A stretch of 64,000 nucleotides of DNA from Streptomyces mesophilus (GTDB lineage: Bacteria > Actinomycetota > Actinomycetes > Streptomycetales > Streptomycetaceae), in NCBI RefSeq assembly GCF_011044995.1, contig NZ_JAAKZW010000016.1, positions 1 through 64,000 of the forward strand, written 5' to 3'. Numbering within the stretch: the first letter of the stretch is position 1; each line of letters opens with the position of its first letter. A program made the position numbers and the translations under genes. Of the stretch, positions 17,575 through 26,064 are shown in pieces. The notes under the pieces were generated by a model. It made no database searches, had not been told where the DNA came from, and saw nothing but the letters and a program-made list of their open reading frames with translations.

Positions 17575-19677
17575 ATGACCATGGTTCAACCTCCGCGTCA
17601 CAGACTCGGACCCCTCACGGTTGTGTCACTGCTCCTCGCCGTGTTCTCCCTGTTCATCGGCCCGATGCCCGCCTCCGCCGCGGACCCGGGCTCCGGAACC
17701 GAGGTCGACTCCGCGGCGGAGAGCGGCTGGTGGACGCCGACCGCGCGGCCCGAGCCCGACTCGCAGATCAACGTCACAGGTGAGCCCTTCAAGGGCACCG
17801 ACGCCCAGGGAAGAGTCAGGGGCTTCGTCGACGCGCACGACCACATCATGTCCAACGAGGGCTTCGGCGGCCGGCTGATCTGCGGCAAGGCGTTCTCGGA
17901 GCAGGGCGTCGCCGACGCGCTCAAGGACTGCCCCGAGCACTACCCGGACGGCTCGCTCGCCCTCTTCGACATGATCACCAAGGGCGGTGACGGGAAGCAC
18001 GATCCGCACGGGTGGCCCACGTTCAAGGACTGGCCGGCCCATGACTCGCTCACCCACCAGCAGAACTACTACGCCTGGATCGAGCGGGCCTGGCGCGGCG
18101 GCCAGCGGGTTCTCGTCAACGACCTGGTCACCAACGGCGTGATCTGCTCCGTCTACTTCTTCAAGGACCGCGGCTGCGACGAGATGGACGCCATCCGTCT
18201 CGAGGCGAAGAAGACGTACGAGATGCAGGACTTCGTCGACAGGATGTACGGCGGCCCGGGCAAGGGCTGGTTCCGCATCGTCACCAGCAGCGCGCAGGCC
18301 CGCGAGGTCATCGAGCAGGGCAAGCTGGCCGTCGTCCTGGGGGTCGAGACCTCCGAACCGTTCGGCTGCAAGCAGATCCTGGACGTCGCGCAGTGCAGCA
18401 AGGCCGACATCGACCGCGGCCTGGACGAGCTGAAGAACCTCGGCGTCAGCAGCATGTTCCTGTGCCACAAGTTCGACAACGCCCTGTGCGGCGTGCGCTT
18501 CGACTCCGGCACACTCGGAACGGCCATCAACGTGGGCCAGTTCCTGTCGACCGGCACGTTCTGGAAGACGGAGACCTGCCGTGGCCCGCAGCGCGACAAC
18601 CCCATCGGCAACGCCTCGGCGGCGCAGGCGGAGCAGCAGCTGCCGAAGGGCGTGTCCGTGCCGACGTACGCCTCGGGCGCGCAGTGCAACACCCGCGGTC
18701 TGACCGGCCTGGGCGAGTACGCGGTACGCGGCATGATGAAGCGCGGCATGATGCTGGAGCTCGACCACATGAGCGTCAAGGCCGCGGGCCAGGCCTTCGA
18801 CCTCCTCGAGTCCGCCTCGTATCCGGGCGTGATCTCCTCGCACAGCTGGATGGACATGAGCTGGACCGAGCGGCTCTACAAGCTCGGCGGGTTCATCGGC
18901 CGCTACATGAGCGGTTCCGAAGGCTTCAGCGCGGAGGCCAAGGACACAGACGCGCTGCGCGAGAAGTACGACGTCGGCCTCGGCTACGGCACCGACATGA
19001 ACGGGGTCGGCGGCTGGCCGGGCCCGCGCGGCGCGGACACCCCGAACCCGGTGACGTACCCCTTCCGCAGCGCGGACGGCGGCTCGGTGATCGACAAGCA
19101 GACCACCGGCGAGCGCACCTGGGACTTCAACACCGATGGGGCGGCGCACTACGGCATGGTCCCGGACTGGATCGAGGACATCCGGATCGTCGGCGGCCAG
19201 GGCGTCGTGGACGACCTCTTCGCGGGCGCCGAGTCCTACCTGCGCACCTGGGGGAACGCCGAGAAGCACGACCCCGGGCGGAACCTCGCCTCGGGCGCGA
19301 CCGTCACCGCGTCCACGACACAGTGGTGGAACCCGTTCGTCAGCTTCGCACCCGGCAAGTCCGTCGACGGCGACAAGGCCACCCGCTGGGCCAGCGAGTG
19401 GAAGGAGAACCAGTGGCTGCGCATCGACCTCGGATCCGCGAAGCCGGTCGGGCGCGTCACGCTCGACTGGGAGGACGCGTACGCGAAGTCGTACCGCGTC
19501 GAGCTGTCGCAGGACGGCAGCACCTGGCGGACGGCATGGTCCACGGACTCCGGTGACGGCGGCCTGGACACCGCACGGTTCGACATCACTCAGGCGCGTC
19601 ACGTACGGATCCAGGGTGTGCAGCGCGGCACCGACTGGGGCTACTCGCTGCGGGAGGTCGGCGTGTACGGCGGCTGA
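17575..19677 (+). CDS. Secreted metal-dependent hydrolase with C-terminal discoidin domain
   Basis: This 700-residue protein has a signal peptide (VVSLLLAVFSLFIGP, cleavage near ASAAD). The catalytic part (about 70-560) resembles the membrane-dipeptidase/amidohydrolase TIM-barrel group. FVDAHDHIM supplies a metal-binding His pair; VVLGVETSEPFGC, SMFLCHKFDNALCG, LELDHMSVKAAG, VISSHSW and GYGTDMNG follow as further barrel-edge motifs. The last 135 residues or so form an F5/8-type (discoidin) carbohydrate-binding domain: ASEWKENQWLRIDLGSAK and YSLREVGVYGG. The role is probably hydrolysis of a cell-surface or environmental amide or peptide, but the substrate is not known. Several in-frame starts (GTG 17572, ATG 17575, ATG 17581) lie together; AAGGTG upstream favours 17575. 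Confidence 0.85.
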   Translation: MTMVQPPRHRLGPLTVVSLLLAVFSLFIGPMPASAADPGSGTEVDSAAESGWWTPTARPEPDSQINVTGEPFKGTDAQGRVRGFVDAHDHIMSNEGFGGRLICGKAFSEQGVADALKDCPEHYPDGSLALFDMITKGGDGKHDPHGWPTFKDWPAHDSLTHQQNYYAWIERAWRGGQRVLVNDLVTNGVICSVYFFKDRGCDEMDAIRLEAKKTYEMQDFVDRMYGGPGKGWFRIVTSSAQAREVIEQGKLAVVLGVETSEPFGCKQILDVAQCSKADIDRGLDELKNLGVSSMFLCHKFDNALCGVRFDSGTLGTAINVGQFLSTGTFWKTETCRGPQRDNPIGNASAAQAEQQLPKGVSVPTYASGAQCNTRGLTGLGEYAVRGMMKRGMMLELDHMSVKAAGQAFDLLESASYPGVISSHSWMDMSWTERLYKLGGFIGRYMSGSEGFSAEAKDTDALREKYDVGLGYGTDMNGVGGWPGPRGADTPNPVTYPFRSADGGSVIDKQTTGERTWDFNTDGAAHYGMVPDWIEDIRIVGGQGVVDDLFAGAESYLRTWGNAEKHDPGRNLASGATVTASTTQWWNPFVSFAPGKSVDGDKATRWASEWKENQWLRIDLGSAKPVGRVTLDWEDAYAKSYRVELSQDGSTWRTAWSTDSGDGGLDTARFDITQARHVRIQGVQRGTDWGYSLREVGVYGG

Positions 19678-19709
19678 CGGCGGTCCATGGGGAGGTCGTT
19701 GCTCGGTGG

Positions 19710-19735
19710 GGGCGCCTGGGGAGGTCCAGGCGCCC
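19710..19735 (+). terminator. Hairpin after the secreted metallohydrolase
   Basis: Ten-base arms (GGGCGCCTGG and CCAGGCGCCC) around a 6-base loop lie 33 bases after the stop. Confidence 0.65.
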
Positions 19736-19846
19736 TCGGGGAATGTCGGACGGTGCCCGGTCGGCACGTCCCCCGAGCGGTCTTTCACCTGATCCGTCCC
19801 GTATCCTCACCGCCCCCGACAAGGGGCCGGTGGGAGATATGAGAGC

Positions 19847-21136
19847 GTGCAGGGCGTGAGCGAGACACCCGAGAACACCCTGCAATACCGCTTCGACGGC
19901 CCGGAGGACGCCCCGGTCCTGATCCTGGGACCCTCCCTGGGCACGACCTGGCACATGTGGGACCGCCAGATACCCGACCTCACCCGGACCTGGCGCGTCC
20001 TGCGTTTCGATCTGCCCGGGCACGGCGGAGCGCCCGCCCATCCCACCGACTCCGTCCAGGCGCTCGGTGACCGGCTGCTCGCGACCCTCGACGAGATCGG
20101 GGTCCGGCGCTTCGGGTACGCGGGCTGTGCGTTCGGCGGTGCGATCGGTGCCGATCTGGCGCTGCGCCACCCGCAGCGTGTCGCCTCGCTCGCCCTGATC
20201 GCCGCGTCACCCCGCTTCGGTACCGCCGACGAATTCCGGCAGCGCGGCGTGATCGTCCGTACGAACGGGCTCGAGCCCGTCTCGCGCACCTCGCCCGAGC
20301 GCTGGTTCACGCCCGGCTTCGCCGCCGCGCAGCCCGCGATCACCGAGTGGGCGGTGCAGATGGTGCGCACCACCGACCCCGGCTGCTACATCGCGGCCTG
20401 TGAGGCGCTCGCGGCCTTCGACATACGGGCGGACCTCGGCCGGATCGGCGTGCCGACCCTCGTCCTGGTCGGCTCCGAGGACCAGGTGACCGGGCCCGCC
20501 GAGGCGCGCACGCTGGTCGCCGGCATCCCGGACGCACGGCTCGCGGTCGTGCCCGGTGCCTCGCATCTCGCTCCGGTGGAACAGCCGGGCGCCGTCACGG
20601 ACCTGCTCGTGCACCACTTCTCCACGGCGTGGACCGAAGCGCACGCGGCCATCGCCGCGCCGCCCCTGGTCCCCGTGATCGCCCCGTCCAGTGAGGTACG
20701 CGGTCCGGTCGCCGAGATCGCGCCCCTGGAGGCGCAGGCGGGTCCGGGCGGGCGACCGGACCCGTACGACGCCGGCCTCAAGGTCCGCCGTGAGGTGCTC
20801 GGCGACGCCCATGTCGACCAGGCGCTCGGCAACAGCGACGCGTTCTCCGGCGACTTCCAGGACCTGATCACGCGCTACGCGTGGGGGGAGGTCTGGGCCC
20901 GCCCCGGCCTGGAGCGCCGGATGCGCAGCGCCGTGACGCTCACCGCCCTGGTGAGCGGCGGTCATCTCGACGAGCTCGCCTTCCACACCCGCGCCGCCCT
21001 GCGCAACGGGCTCACCCCGGACGAGATCAAGGAGATCCTGCTCCAGGCCGCCGTCTACTGCGGCGTCCCCGCGGCGAACTCGGCGTTCAAGGTCGCGCAG
21101 ACGGTGATACGCGAGGAGACGACGCCCCGCGAGTAG
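19847..21136 (+). CDS. pcaL: PcaL-type fusion: alpha/beta hydrolase plus carboxymuconolactone decarboxylase domain
   Basis: This 429-residue protein has the layout of PcaL. An N-terminal 3-oxoadipate enol-lactonase-like alpha/beta hydrolase (about 10-260) is fused to a C-terminal 4-carboxymuconolactone decarboxylase domain (about 305-425; GLKVRREVLGDAHVDQAL, ALVSGGHLDELAFHTRAA). Both act late in the protocatechuate branch of the beta-ketoadipate pathway. The hydrolase has Asp212 and His240 where the triad expects them, but the nucleophile elbow reads GCAFGG with Ala95 in place of Ser. So lactonase activity is doubtful unless another residue serves. Other pca genes are not in this window. GTG at 19847 or 19856 could be the start. 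Confidence 0.85.
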   Translation: MQGVSETPENTLQYRFDGPEDAPVLILGPSLGTTWHMWDRQIPDLTRTWRVLRFDLPGHGGAPAHPTDSVQALGDRLLATLDEIGVRRFGYAGCAFGGAIGADLALRHPQRVASLALIAASPRFGTADEFRQRGVIVRTNGLEPVSRTSPERWFTPGFAAAQPAITEWAVQMVRTTDPGCYIAACEALAAFDIRADLGRIGVPTLVLVGSEDQVTGPAEARTLVAGIPDARLAVVPGASHLAPVEQPGAVTDLLVHHFSTAWTEAHAAIAAPPLVPVIAPSSEVRGPVAEIAPLEAQAGPGGRPDPYDAGLKVRREVLGDAHVDQALGNSDAFSGDFQDLITRYAWGEVWARPGLERRMRSAVTLTALVSGGHLDELAFHTRAALRNGLTPDEIKEILLQAAVYCGVPAANSAFKVAQTVIREETTPRE

Positions 21137-21157
21137 CCGGGCGTCCGCTCGTGGGCC

Positions 21158-21181
21158 AGGGCCTGATCCACCAGACAGGCC
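21158..21181. terminator. Small hairpin between convergent genes
   Basis: GGGCCTG and CAGGCCC arms with a 10-base loop lie in the short gap between the convergent pcaL-type and MBL genes. It could end transcription in both directions. Confidence 0.45.
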
Positions 21182-21823
21182 CTACAGCCCCGTCCCGTCC
21201 CCGGGTGCCAGCCGCAGATGCTCCGCACCGCTCAGGTTCGTCAGATGCGTGTCGTACACGGGGCGGGCCAGGTCCGTGAGCAGGGCGTCGTGCACGTCGA
21301 TCGTGCGCTGCGGCTTGACCTCGCGTACGTAGTCGATGACCTCGGAGACCTTGCTCCACGGGGCCATCACGGGCAGCAGCAGGGTGTCGACGGGATGGTC
21401 GGGCACGGTCAGCGCGTCGCCGGGGTGGAAGACCGAACCGTCCACGAGGAAGCCGACGTTGGTGATCCGCGGCAGATCCGGGTGGATCACGGCGTGCAGC
21501 TCGCCGTACACGCGGACGTCGAAGCCGGCGGCGGTGAAGGCGTCACCGTTGCCGACGGTGTGGACACGGCCGGGGAACGCCGCCGCGATCTGGTCCGCGA
21601 CCGAGCGCAGCGTCCAGATCTCGGCGCCCGGGTTCGCCTCCAGGGCGGCGCGCAGCCGGTCCTCCGCGAAGTGGTCCGGGTGCTCGTGCGTGACGAGGAT
21701 CGCGTCGGCCCCGACGGCGTCGTCGGCCTCCCCGAACAGACCGGGGTCGATGACCAGGGTGCTGCCGTCCTTCTCGAGCCGTACACATGCGTGGGTCTTC
21801 TTGGTCAGCTCCATAAGCCCCAT
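21182..21823 (-). CDS. MBL-fold metallohydrolase (UlaG-like)
   Basis: This 213-residue protein carries the metallo-beta-lactamase motif VTHEHPDHF (His46, His48, Asp50, His51). IHPDLPRITNVGFLVDG, VFHPGDALTV and LPVMAPWSK follow as later metal-site loops. The compact form resembles the UlaG/YtkL type of small MBL-fold hydrolases. Substrate unknown. GGAG four bases before the ATG at 21823 supports this start over the inner ATG at 21814. It diverges from the exonuclease III gene. Confidence 0.86.
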   Translation of the reverse strand: MGLMELTKKTHACVRLEKDGSTLVIDPGLFGEADDAVGADAILVTHEHPDHFAEDRLRAALEANPGAEIWTLRSVADQIAAAFPGRVHTVGNGDAFTAAGFDVRVYGELHAVIHPDLPRITNVGFLVDGSVFHPGDALTVPDHPVDTLLLPVMAPWSKVSEVIDYVREVKPQRTIDVHDALLTDLARPVYDTHLTNLSGAEHLRLAPGDGTGL

Positions 21824-21919
21824 CTTGCTCCGGTACGGGCAGGGCTTCACCCCCGGGGCGTACCGGGCCGCGCCGGCCGGCGGCGCCTCACCGCGGACGG
21901 CGCTGTCAGACCCCGGCGG

Positions 21920-21934
21920 TAGATTGGCCGCATG
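21920..21934 (+). promoter_or_regulatory. TANNNT six bases before the exonuclease start
   Basis: TAGATT at 21920-21925 lies exactly six bases before the ATG at 21932, the geometry of a -10 element for a leaderless mRNA. No ribosome binding site is visible. Confidence 0.5.
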
Positions 21935-22711
21935 CGTATCGCCACCTGGAACGTGAACTCCGTGACCGCCCGACTGCCCCGCCTCCTGGCCTGGCTGGAG
22001 AACAGCGGCACGGACGTGCTGTGCATCCAGGAGACCAAGTGCGCGGCCGAGCAGTTCCCCGCCGACGAGCTGCGCGAGCTCGGCTACGAGTCGGCGGTGA
22101 ACGCCAATGGGCGGTGGAACGGGGTCGCGCTCGTCTCCCGCGTCGGACTCGACGACGTCGTCAAGGGCCTGCCCGGCGACCCGGGCTACGACGGCGCCGA
22201 GGAGCCCCGCGCGATCTCCGCGACCTGCGGCGGCGCCCGCGTCTGGTCGGTCTATGTGCCCAACGGGCGCGAGCCCGACCACGCGCACTATGCGTACAAG
22301 CTGCTGTGGTTCGAGGCCCTCAAGGCCGCCATCGCGGGCGACGCCCAGGGCTCGCGTCCGTTCGCGGTGCTCGGTGACTACAACGTCGCGCCGGCCGACG
22401 AGGACGTCTGGGACATCAGCCTCTTCGAGGGCGCGACCCATGTCACCCCGGCCGAGCGCGCCGCGCTCGCGGCGCTGCGCGAGACGGGCCTCAGCGACAT
22501 CGTGCCGCGGCCGCTCAAGTACGACGTGCCCTTCACGTACTGGGACTACCGCCAGCTCGGCTTCCCCAAGAACCGCGGCATGCGCATCGACCTGGTCTAT
22601 GGGAACGCCGCGTTCCAGAAGGCCGTCACCGACGCCTACGTGGACCGCGAGGAGCGCAAGGGCAAGGGCGCGTCCGACCATGCGCCCGTCGTAGTCGACC
22701 TGGACATCTGA
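21932..22711 (+). CDS. xth: Exodeoxyribonuclease III
   Basis: This 259-residue protein is an endonuclease/exonuclease/phosphatase-fold AP endonuclease of the exonuclease III family. It incises DNA at abasic sites and trims 3' blocks in base excision repair. Motifs run in order: ATWNVNSV (Asn7), CIQETKC (catalytic Glu), FAVLGDYNVAPAD (Asp/Asn pair), RIDLVYGN and ASDHAPVV (Asp249, His250). Length is normal for the family. The ATG has a TANNNT hexamer six bases upstream and no Shine-Dalgarno, so it may be translated from a leaderless transcript. Confidence 0.95.
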   Translation: MRIATWNVNSVTARLPRLLAWLENSGTDVLCIQETKCAAEQFPADELRELGYESAVNANGRWNGVALVSRVGLDDVVKGLPGDPGYDGAEEPRAISATCGGARVWSVYVPNGREPDHAHYAYKLLWFEALKAAIAGDAQGSRPFAVLGDYNVAPADEDVWDISLFEGATHVTPAERAALAALRETGLSDIVPRPLKYDVPFTYWDYRQLGFPKNRGMRIDLVYGNAAFQKAVTDAYVDREERKGKGASDHAPVVVDLDI

Positions 22712-22763
22712 CCGGCCTGGACATCCGACCAGGGCTCCGTCAGGACCTGAGGCCTGCGCACGG

Positions 22764-22793
22764 GGGCCGGTCGGCTCTGCAGCCGACCGGCCC
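22764..22793 (+). terminator. Strong hairpin after exonuclease III
   Basis: Thirteen-base perfect arms (GGGCCGGTCGGCT and AGCCGACCGGCCC) around CTGC separate the exonuclease gene from the ClC gene. Confidence 0.75.
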
Positions 22794-22797
22794 TCGC

Positions 22798-22818
22798 GGC
22801 ATACCGTAGCGGTATGCC
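22798..22818 (+). promoter_or_regulatory. Palindrome overlapping the ClC start codon
   Basis: GGCATACCG-TAG-CGGTATGCC has perfect 9-base arms and includes the ATG at 22814. TACCGT at 22802-22807 lies six bases before the ATG and could be a -10 for a leaderless mRNA. A protein bound here would block both transcription and translation. Confidence 0.45.
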
Positions 22819-24244
22819 CACTTCTGTCCGCATATCGGCCCCGGACGAGATATCGGCCTCGGACGAGATATCAGCCCAGAACGAGACGACGGCAGCCCAG
22901 AACGAGACGACGGCAGCCCAGGACGAGACGACGGCAGCCCAGTTCCAGACCCTCGCTCTGGCGGTCGTGATCGGTGTCGGCGCAGGAGCCGGCGCGGTTC
23001 TCTTCCGCTGGATGGTCATGGGCGCGACCAGGCTGTTCTCCGGCCACGCCGACTATGCGGCGGCCGGCGGCTCCGCCCATCCGCTGCTCCCGCACCTCGG
23101 CCCGTACTTCGTCCTGCTCGCCCCCGCCGTCGCCGGCCTCGTCTACGGCCCGCTCGTCCACCGCTACGCCCGCGAGGCCCGCGGCCACGGTGTCCCCGAG
23201 GTCATGCTGGCCGTCGCGCGGGGCGGAGGCCGGATCAAGGGCCGGGTCGCCGTCGTGAAGTCCCTCGCCTCCGCCCTGTGCATCGGTGGCGGCGGCAGCG
23301 TCGGCCGCGAGGGCCCCATTGTGCAGATCGGCTCGGCGCTCGGCTCCACCCTCGGCCGGCTGGTCCGCGCCGACGAGCAGCGCACCACCCTGCTGCTCGC
23401 CTGCGGCGCCGCAGGGGGTATCGCCGCGACCTTCAACGCACCGCTCGCGGGCGTGGTCTTCGCCATGGAGCTGATCCTGCGCCGCTGGACCGCCCGCACC
23501 TTCGGCATCCTGGCGATCGCGTCCGTGACGGCCTGCGTACTGGCCCGCGCGGTCTTCGGCAACGAGGTGTTCCTGCCGCTGCCCGGCCTGAGCGTCCAAC
23601 ACTCCGATCAGTACGTCCTGTTCGCCGTCCTCGGTCTGGTCGCGGGCGCCGTCGGCATCGTCTTCACCCGCTTCCTGTACGCCGTCGAGGACCTCTGCGA
23701 TCGCATCTGGCGCGGCCCGGAGTGGCTGCGTCCCGCCGTCGGCGGCCTGGCTCTCGGCGTGCTGCTGCTCGTGCTGCCGCAGATGTACGGGGTGGGCTAC
23801 CCGGTCCTCGAAGACGCCGCGCACGGCAAGTACGCGCTCGGTCTGCTGCTCCTTCTGCTCGTCGGCAAGATGGTCGCGACCAGTCTGACCATGGGTATCG
23901 GCGGCTCGGGCGGGGTCTTCGCACCGTCGCTGTTCATCGGCGCCATGCTCGGCGCGGTCTTCGGGATCGTGGCCGCGTCGCTGTTCCCCGGGCACGCGGC
24001 GGCCCCCGCCGCGTACGCCATGGTCGGCATGGCGGCCGTGTTCACGGGCAGCGCCCGCGCACCGATCGTCGCGGTGGTCATCATGCTCGAACTGACCGGC
24101 GCGTTCGGCCTGTTGCTGCCGCTGCTCCTCGCGGTCGCGCTCTCGGCCGGCGTCAGCCGCGCCCTGAGCCGCGAGACGGTCTACACGCTCAAACTGGCCC
24201 GGCGCGGCATCGACCTGTCCCGACCGGCGGGCGCGACAGGCTGA
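22814..24244 (+). CDS. ClC-family chloride channel or H+/Cl- antiporter
   Basis: This 476-residue membrane protein has the ClC signature regions: ARGHGVPEVM (124-129 at the GSGIP position, with His replacing the usual Ser), GGSVGREGPIVQIGS (Glu166 as gating glutamate) and GGSGGVFAPSLFIGAMLG (the GxFxP region). Its length and roughly 11-12 hydrophobic segments suit the core fold; no CBS domains follow. The first 44 residues are a hydrophilic repeat, APDEISASDEIS then three QNETTAA-like units, encoded by an 18-bp and a 21-bp tandem repeat. This tail is probably disordered. The ATG is embedded in a palindrome with a candidate leaderless -10. Confidence 0.93.
   Translation: MPTSVRISAPDEISASDEISAQNETTAAQNETTAAQDETTAAQFQTLALAVVIGVGAGAGAVLFRWMVMGATRLFSGHADYAAAGGSAHPLLPHLGPYFVLLAPAVAGLVYGPLVHRYAREARGHGVPEVMLAVARGGGRIKGRVAVVKSLASALCIGGGGSVGREGPIVQIGSALGSTLGRLVRADEQRTTLLLACGAAGGIAATFNAPLAGVVFAMELILRRWTARTFGILAIASVTACVLARAVFGNEVFLPLPGLSVQHSDQYVLFAVLGLVAGAVGIVFTRFLYAVEDLCDRIWRGPEWLRPAVGGLALGVLLLVLPQMYGVGYPVLEDAAHGKYALGLLLLLLVGKMVATSLTMGIGGSGGVFAPSLFIGAMLGAVFGIVAASLFPGHAAAPAAYAMVGMAAVFTGSARAPIVAVVIMLELTGAFGLLLPLLLAVALSAGVSRALSRETVYTLKLARRGIDLSRPAGATG
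22877..22939 (+). repeat. In-frame 21-bp tandem repeat in the ClC N-terminus
   Basis: CAGAACGAGACGACGGCAGCC and close copies begin at 22877, 22898 and 22919. They encode QNETTAA-like heptads. Two 18-bp copies of a GGACGAGATATCGGCC-like unit precede them. Confidence 0.85.
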
Positions 24245-24326
24245 GTCTCACAGCGGCTCGAGGACGAGCTGAGGCTTACAGCAGCCCGAGGGCGACCTGA
24301 GGCTCACAGCAACCCGAGATCGATCG
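24243..24326. repeat. Three-copy 28-bp tandem repeat at convergent gene ends
   Basis: Imperfect units beginning GAG(T/G)CT(C/T)(A)CAGC start at 24243, 24271 and 24299, an exact 28-base period. The last unit encodes the final residues and stop of the SGNH hydrolase on the minus strand; the first begins inside the ClC stop codon. The array spans the whole convergent gap. Confidence 0.8.
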
Positions 24327-26064
24327 ACTCCCCGAGCGCCGCGAGCCCCGCGTCCCCAGGATGCAGATGGTCCCCGCTGTCGTACGCGGGCAGCAGCCGC
24401 GTCGGATGCTCCGGGTCCCGCAGTACGGCATCGAAGTCGAGCACCGCGTCGTAGATCCCGCTGGTGCGGATCCACTCGTTCACCGCCTGCCGTTCCGCGT
24501 CCGCGGCCGCCGTGCACAGCGCCTCGCCCTCGCAGGGCGCGATCGTCGCGGCCACGGTGCGCAGCCCGCGCTCCTCGGCGCGCGCGGCGATCTCCCGCAG
24601 TCCGGCGGTCACTTGAGCCGCCTTCGCACCCCACCGCACATCGTTGACACCCTCGAAGACCACGACCGTACGGGCCCGGGTCTGCGCCAGCACATCCCGC
24701 TCCAGGCGGTGCAGCGCGCTCACCCCGCCCGTATCGGTCGAGACCCCGTCGCCCGGATACCGGTCGGTGACGACGCGGTTGGCGGAGATCCCGTGGTTGA
24801 GCACGCCGTACGCCGGGACCCCGTCCTGGTCGAGCAGCCGCCGCGCCAGCACGTTCGGCCAGCGCCGGTTGGCGTCCGGCGTGGACTTCACGCCGTCCGT
24901 GATCGAGTCCCCGAGCAGCACCACGGACTGTTCGTCACCGCCGGCATCGACCCCGGCGAGGAACGGCCACGTACTGATCGTCGAGGTGTACGCCCCCGCG
25001 TCCGTGGCCCCGGTGTGATCACCGCCCTCGCTCACGTACGACTTCTGGATCGCCTGACTGTGCACGGGCGCCGCACTCACCGTGCCGGGCAGATGGAAGG
25101 AGACAAGGAGATTCGTGTCGGCCGGTACATCGAAGTCCACCGGATCGCTGAACACCTGGGCGCCCGCCGGGATTTCCGCGCCGCGCTCCCCGCGGAACGT
25201 GAGGGCCACGGGCTCGGACCGGGCCCCCGCGCCCGCGCCCTGTACGGCGACACTGGCGGCACCGATCCGTACGGGAGCCGAGGCGAAGGTGTTGGCGAGC
25301 TGGATCCGCACGCGTGGGCCGCCCGCCGAGGTGTGCACCACGAGCCGCAGCGTCCGGTCCGTCCACGGCCCCACCGCGGTGTATCCGGACGCGGAGGCGG
25401 ACCAGCTGCCCGTCCAGCCGCGCGCCGGCTCCCGTACGGACACGGCGAACACATGCAGATCCGCGGCGCCCGGATCGCGCGGCAGCTCCACCGAGGCGAC
25501 CTCGCGCCCGCGGGCCAGCGGCACCGACACCACGTACAGCCGTGCCTTCTCGGCCAGTTGACCGTCCGCGGTGTTCACATGCGGCAGCGCCACCGCCTTC
25601 GTCGCGAGCGGACCCGAACGCCAGTCGGGCGCGGTCAGGCGGTACGCGGAGGAGGACCCGTCCCGGTAGCGCACACGGCCCGCTCCGCTCGCGTCCCCGC
25701 CCGTCCCGGCCACCAGGAACGACAAGGCCTCGCCGCGCCCCCGCACCTGGACGGACTGCCCGTCGGCGCGCACGTTGTCCCGCTCGCCCGGCCCGGTGCG
25801 CGGCAGTCGCAGCCGCGTGCCGTCGACGGAGAGCGAGCGGCCGGGCGTCCAGCCCGCCGCTGCGAGGTCCTGCGCCGACAGCGAGGAACCCGATCCGTCG
25901 AAGTCCGCCTCGCCCGGCGCCGCGTCGTCGCTGATCGCCCGATTGTCGAAGAGCCGCTCCAGCGGCGCCGGAGCGCGTTGCTCCTCGGCCACCGCGACAG
26001 CACCCGGCGCCAACCCCGCCACCAGCGCAAGAACCGTCGCCCCACCCCACAGACCTCGGCGCAC
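24304..26064 (-). CDS. Secreted SGNH/GDSL hydrolase
   Basis: This 586-residue protein has an N-terminal signal peptide (RRGLWGGATVLALVAGLAPG, cleavage near AVAEE). A long beta-rich N-terminal half (about 30-370) follows, and then an SGNH esterase domain. The SGNH blocks are SVVLLGDSITDGV (Ser and block I), NHGISANRV (block II), VFEGVNDVRWG (block III) and YDSGDHLHPGDAG (Asp/His block V). The enzyme likely removes acyl or acetyl groups from extracellular lipids or polysaccharides. GTG at 26064 is preferred because GGAGGAG lies seven bases upstream. The last codons are part of a 28-bp tandem repeat. Confidence 0.88.
   Translation of the reverse strand: MRRGLWGGATVLALVAGLAPGAVAVAEEQRAPAPLERLFDNRAISDDAAPGEADFDGSGSSLSAQDLAAAGWTPGRSLSVDGTRLRLPRTGPGERDNVRADGQSVQVRGRGEALSFLVAGTGGDASGAGRVRYRDGSSSAYRLTAPDWRSGPLATKAVALPHVNTADGQLAEKARLYVVSVPLARGREVASVELPRDPGAADLHVFAVSVREPARGWTGSWSASASGYTAVGPWTDRTLRLVVHTSAGGPRVRIQLANTFASAPVRIGAASVAVQGAGAGARSEPVALTFRGERGAEIPAGAQVFSDPVDFDVPADTNLLVSFHLPGTVSAAPVHSQAIQKSYVSEGGDHTGATDAGAYTSTISTWPFLAGVDAGGDEQSVVLLGDSITDGVKSTPDANRRWPNVLARRLLDQDGVPAYGVLNHGISANRVVTDRYPGDGVSTDTGGVSALHRLERDVLAQTRARTVVVFEGVNDVRWGAKAAQVTAGLREIAARAEERGLRTVAATIAPCEGEALCTAAADAERQAVNEWIRTSGIYDAVLDFDAVLRDPEHPTRLLPAYDSGDHLHPGDAGLAALGESIDLGLL

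Noticed and set aside
19847..21136. Frameshift as the reason for the missing PcaL serine
   Set aside because: Frame and flanking hydrolase motifs are continuous on both sides of GCAFGG, so a substitution rather than a frameshift explains it.
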